Notes under the pieces: generated by a model | What the model saw: the letters and a program-made list of their open reading frames with translations, nothing else | What the model was told of the DNA's origin: nothing | The model's database searches: none | Made by a program: the position numbers and the translations under genes | Part shown: positions 20,632 through 21,090 of the stretch, one piece after another | Layout of the letters: every line of letters starts with the position of its first letter | Position numbering within the stretch: the first letter of the stretch is position 1 | Assembly (NCBI GenBank): GCA_004555245.1 | Contig: SFIS01000082.1 | Span: 1 to 21,090, forward strand | From: Bacteroidales bacterium | GTDB taxonomy: Bacteria > Bacteroidota > Bacteroidia > Bacteroidales > Bacteroidaceae | DNA length: 21,090 nucleotides | Direction of reading: 5' to 3'

Positions 20632-21090
20632 ATGTCACAACAAGAAGACGATTTGAGGGCATTGGCGAAAATCATGGATTTTCTGCGTGCCGTGAGTATT
20701 ATTTTAGTGGTCATGAACGTGTACTGGTTCTGCTATGAAGCCATACGGCTATGGGGCGTGGACATCGGCGTGGTGGACAGAATCCTGATGAACTTCGACC
20801 GCACGGCGGGGCTGTTCCGTTCCATCCTCTACACGAAACTGTTTGCCGTTCTCCTGCTTGCCCTGTCCTGTCTGGGGACAAAGGGTGTGAAGGGAGAGAA
20901 AATCACTTGGGGAAGAATCTGGACGGCACTTGCCGCAGGGTTCGTGCTGTTCTTCCTCAATTGGTGGATACTGGCATTGCCGCTGCCGGTTGAAGCGGTG
21001 ACGGGGCTTTACGTGCTGACCGTAGGCACGGGCTATGTATGCCTGCTGATGGGCGGTCTGTGGATGAGCCGCCTGTTGAAGCATAACCTC
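20632..21090 (+). CDS. mobC: MobC coupling protein (VirD4/TraG-like), 5' part only
   Basis: The first 153 codons are in the window; the gene runs off the right edge. ATG 20632 starts MSQQEDDLRALAKIMDFLRA and leads into alternating membrane helices: about 19-37 (VSIILVVMNVYWFCYEAIRL), 70-88 (LYTKLFAVLLLALSC), 105-125 (FVLFFLNWWILALPLPV) and 130-150. The NTPase domain with Walker motifs would lie beyond the window. Position after the relaxase gene matches MobC of CTnDOT, the type IV coupling protein that links the relaxosome to the channel. A 32-base gap separates it from mobB. Confidence 0.85.
   Translation, partial: MSQQEDDLRALAKIMDFLRAVSIILVVMNVYWFCYEAIRLWGVDIGVVDRILMNFDRTAGLFRSILYTKLFAVLLLALSCLGTKGVKGEKITWGRIWTALAAGFVLFFLNWWILALPLPVEAVTGLYVLTVGTGYVCLLMGGLWMSRLLKHNL

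Noticed and set aside
1..21090. CRISPR array, tRNA, rRNA or insertion sequence
   Set aside because: No regularly spaced repeats, no cloverleaf or ribosomal motifs and no transposase were seen.

Overview
The window is the conjugation region of a Bacteroidales integrative and conjugative element of the CTnDOT/ERL type. Three things support this. The gene order traA to traQ is the CTnDOT order. The tra proteins are recognisable by sequence character: a ParA-like TraA, a VirB4-like TraG, a TraM with an N-terminal anchor and coiled coil, and a TraQ lipoprotein. Candidate promoters also fit the Bacteroidetes TAnnTTTG -7 box. The host is therefore probably Bacteroides, Parabacteroides, Prevotella or a relative. 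No tRNA, rRNA, CRISPR, integrase or insertion sequence is visible, so neither end of the element lies in the window.

Layout. Positions 1-1006 hold no convincing gene but are rich in hairpins, including a large imperfect palindrome at 735-857 and two outward-facing candidate promoters. Positions 1007-4592 (+) carry an accessory operon of small genes built around PcfK-like and PcfJ-like proteins. A strong bidirectional terminator at 4600-4633 separates it from the convergent tra operon. Positions 18234 down to 4656 (-) are one long tightly packed operon: traA, B, C, D, E, F, G, H, I, J, K, L, M, N, O, P, Q and a GH24-type lysozyme. Many junctions are ATGA or TGATG overlaps or gaps of a few bases. 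Positions 18523-18944 form a divergent, palindrome-rich intergenic region that probably contains oriT and promoters. Positions 18945-21090 (+) carry mobA, the relaxase gene mobB and the start of the coupling-protein gene mobC, which is cut by the window end.

How the parts work together. MobA and MobB would form the relaxosome at oriT, and MobC would pass the nicked strand to the secretion channel. TraG (VirB4-like ATPase), TraE and TraF (VirB2/VirB3-like membrane proteins), TraI, TraJ (VirB6-like), TraK (VirB8-like), TraM (VirB10-like), TraN and TraO would build the mating channel. The lysozyme would open peptidoglycan, and TraP is a primase-like protein.

The most notable observation is that several genes are broken by small indels. 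traG is split just after its Walker A motif by a perfect 14-bp tandem duplication, which also creates an ATGA stop/start overlap. traC carries an apparent extra base in a five-G run (+ strand). Two accessory genes show apparent one-base losses in homopolymers. The traG lesion has a different character from the other three, which could be sequencing errors or real decay.
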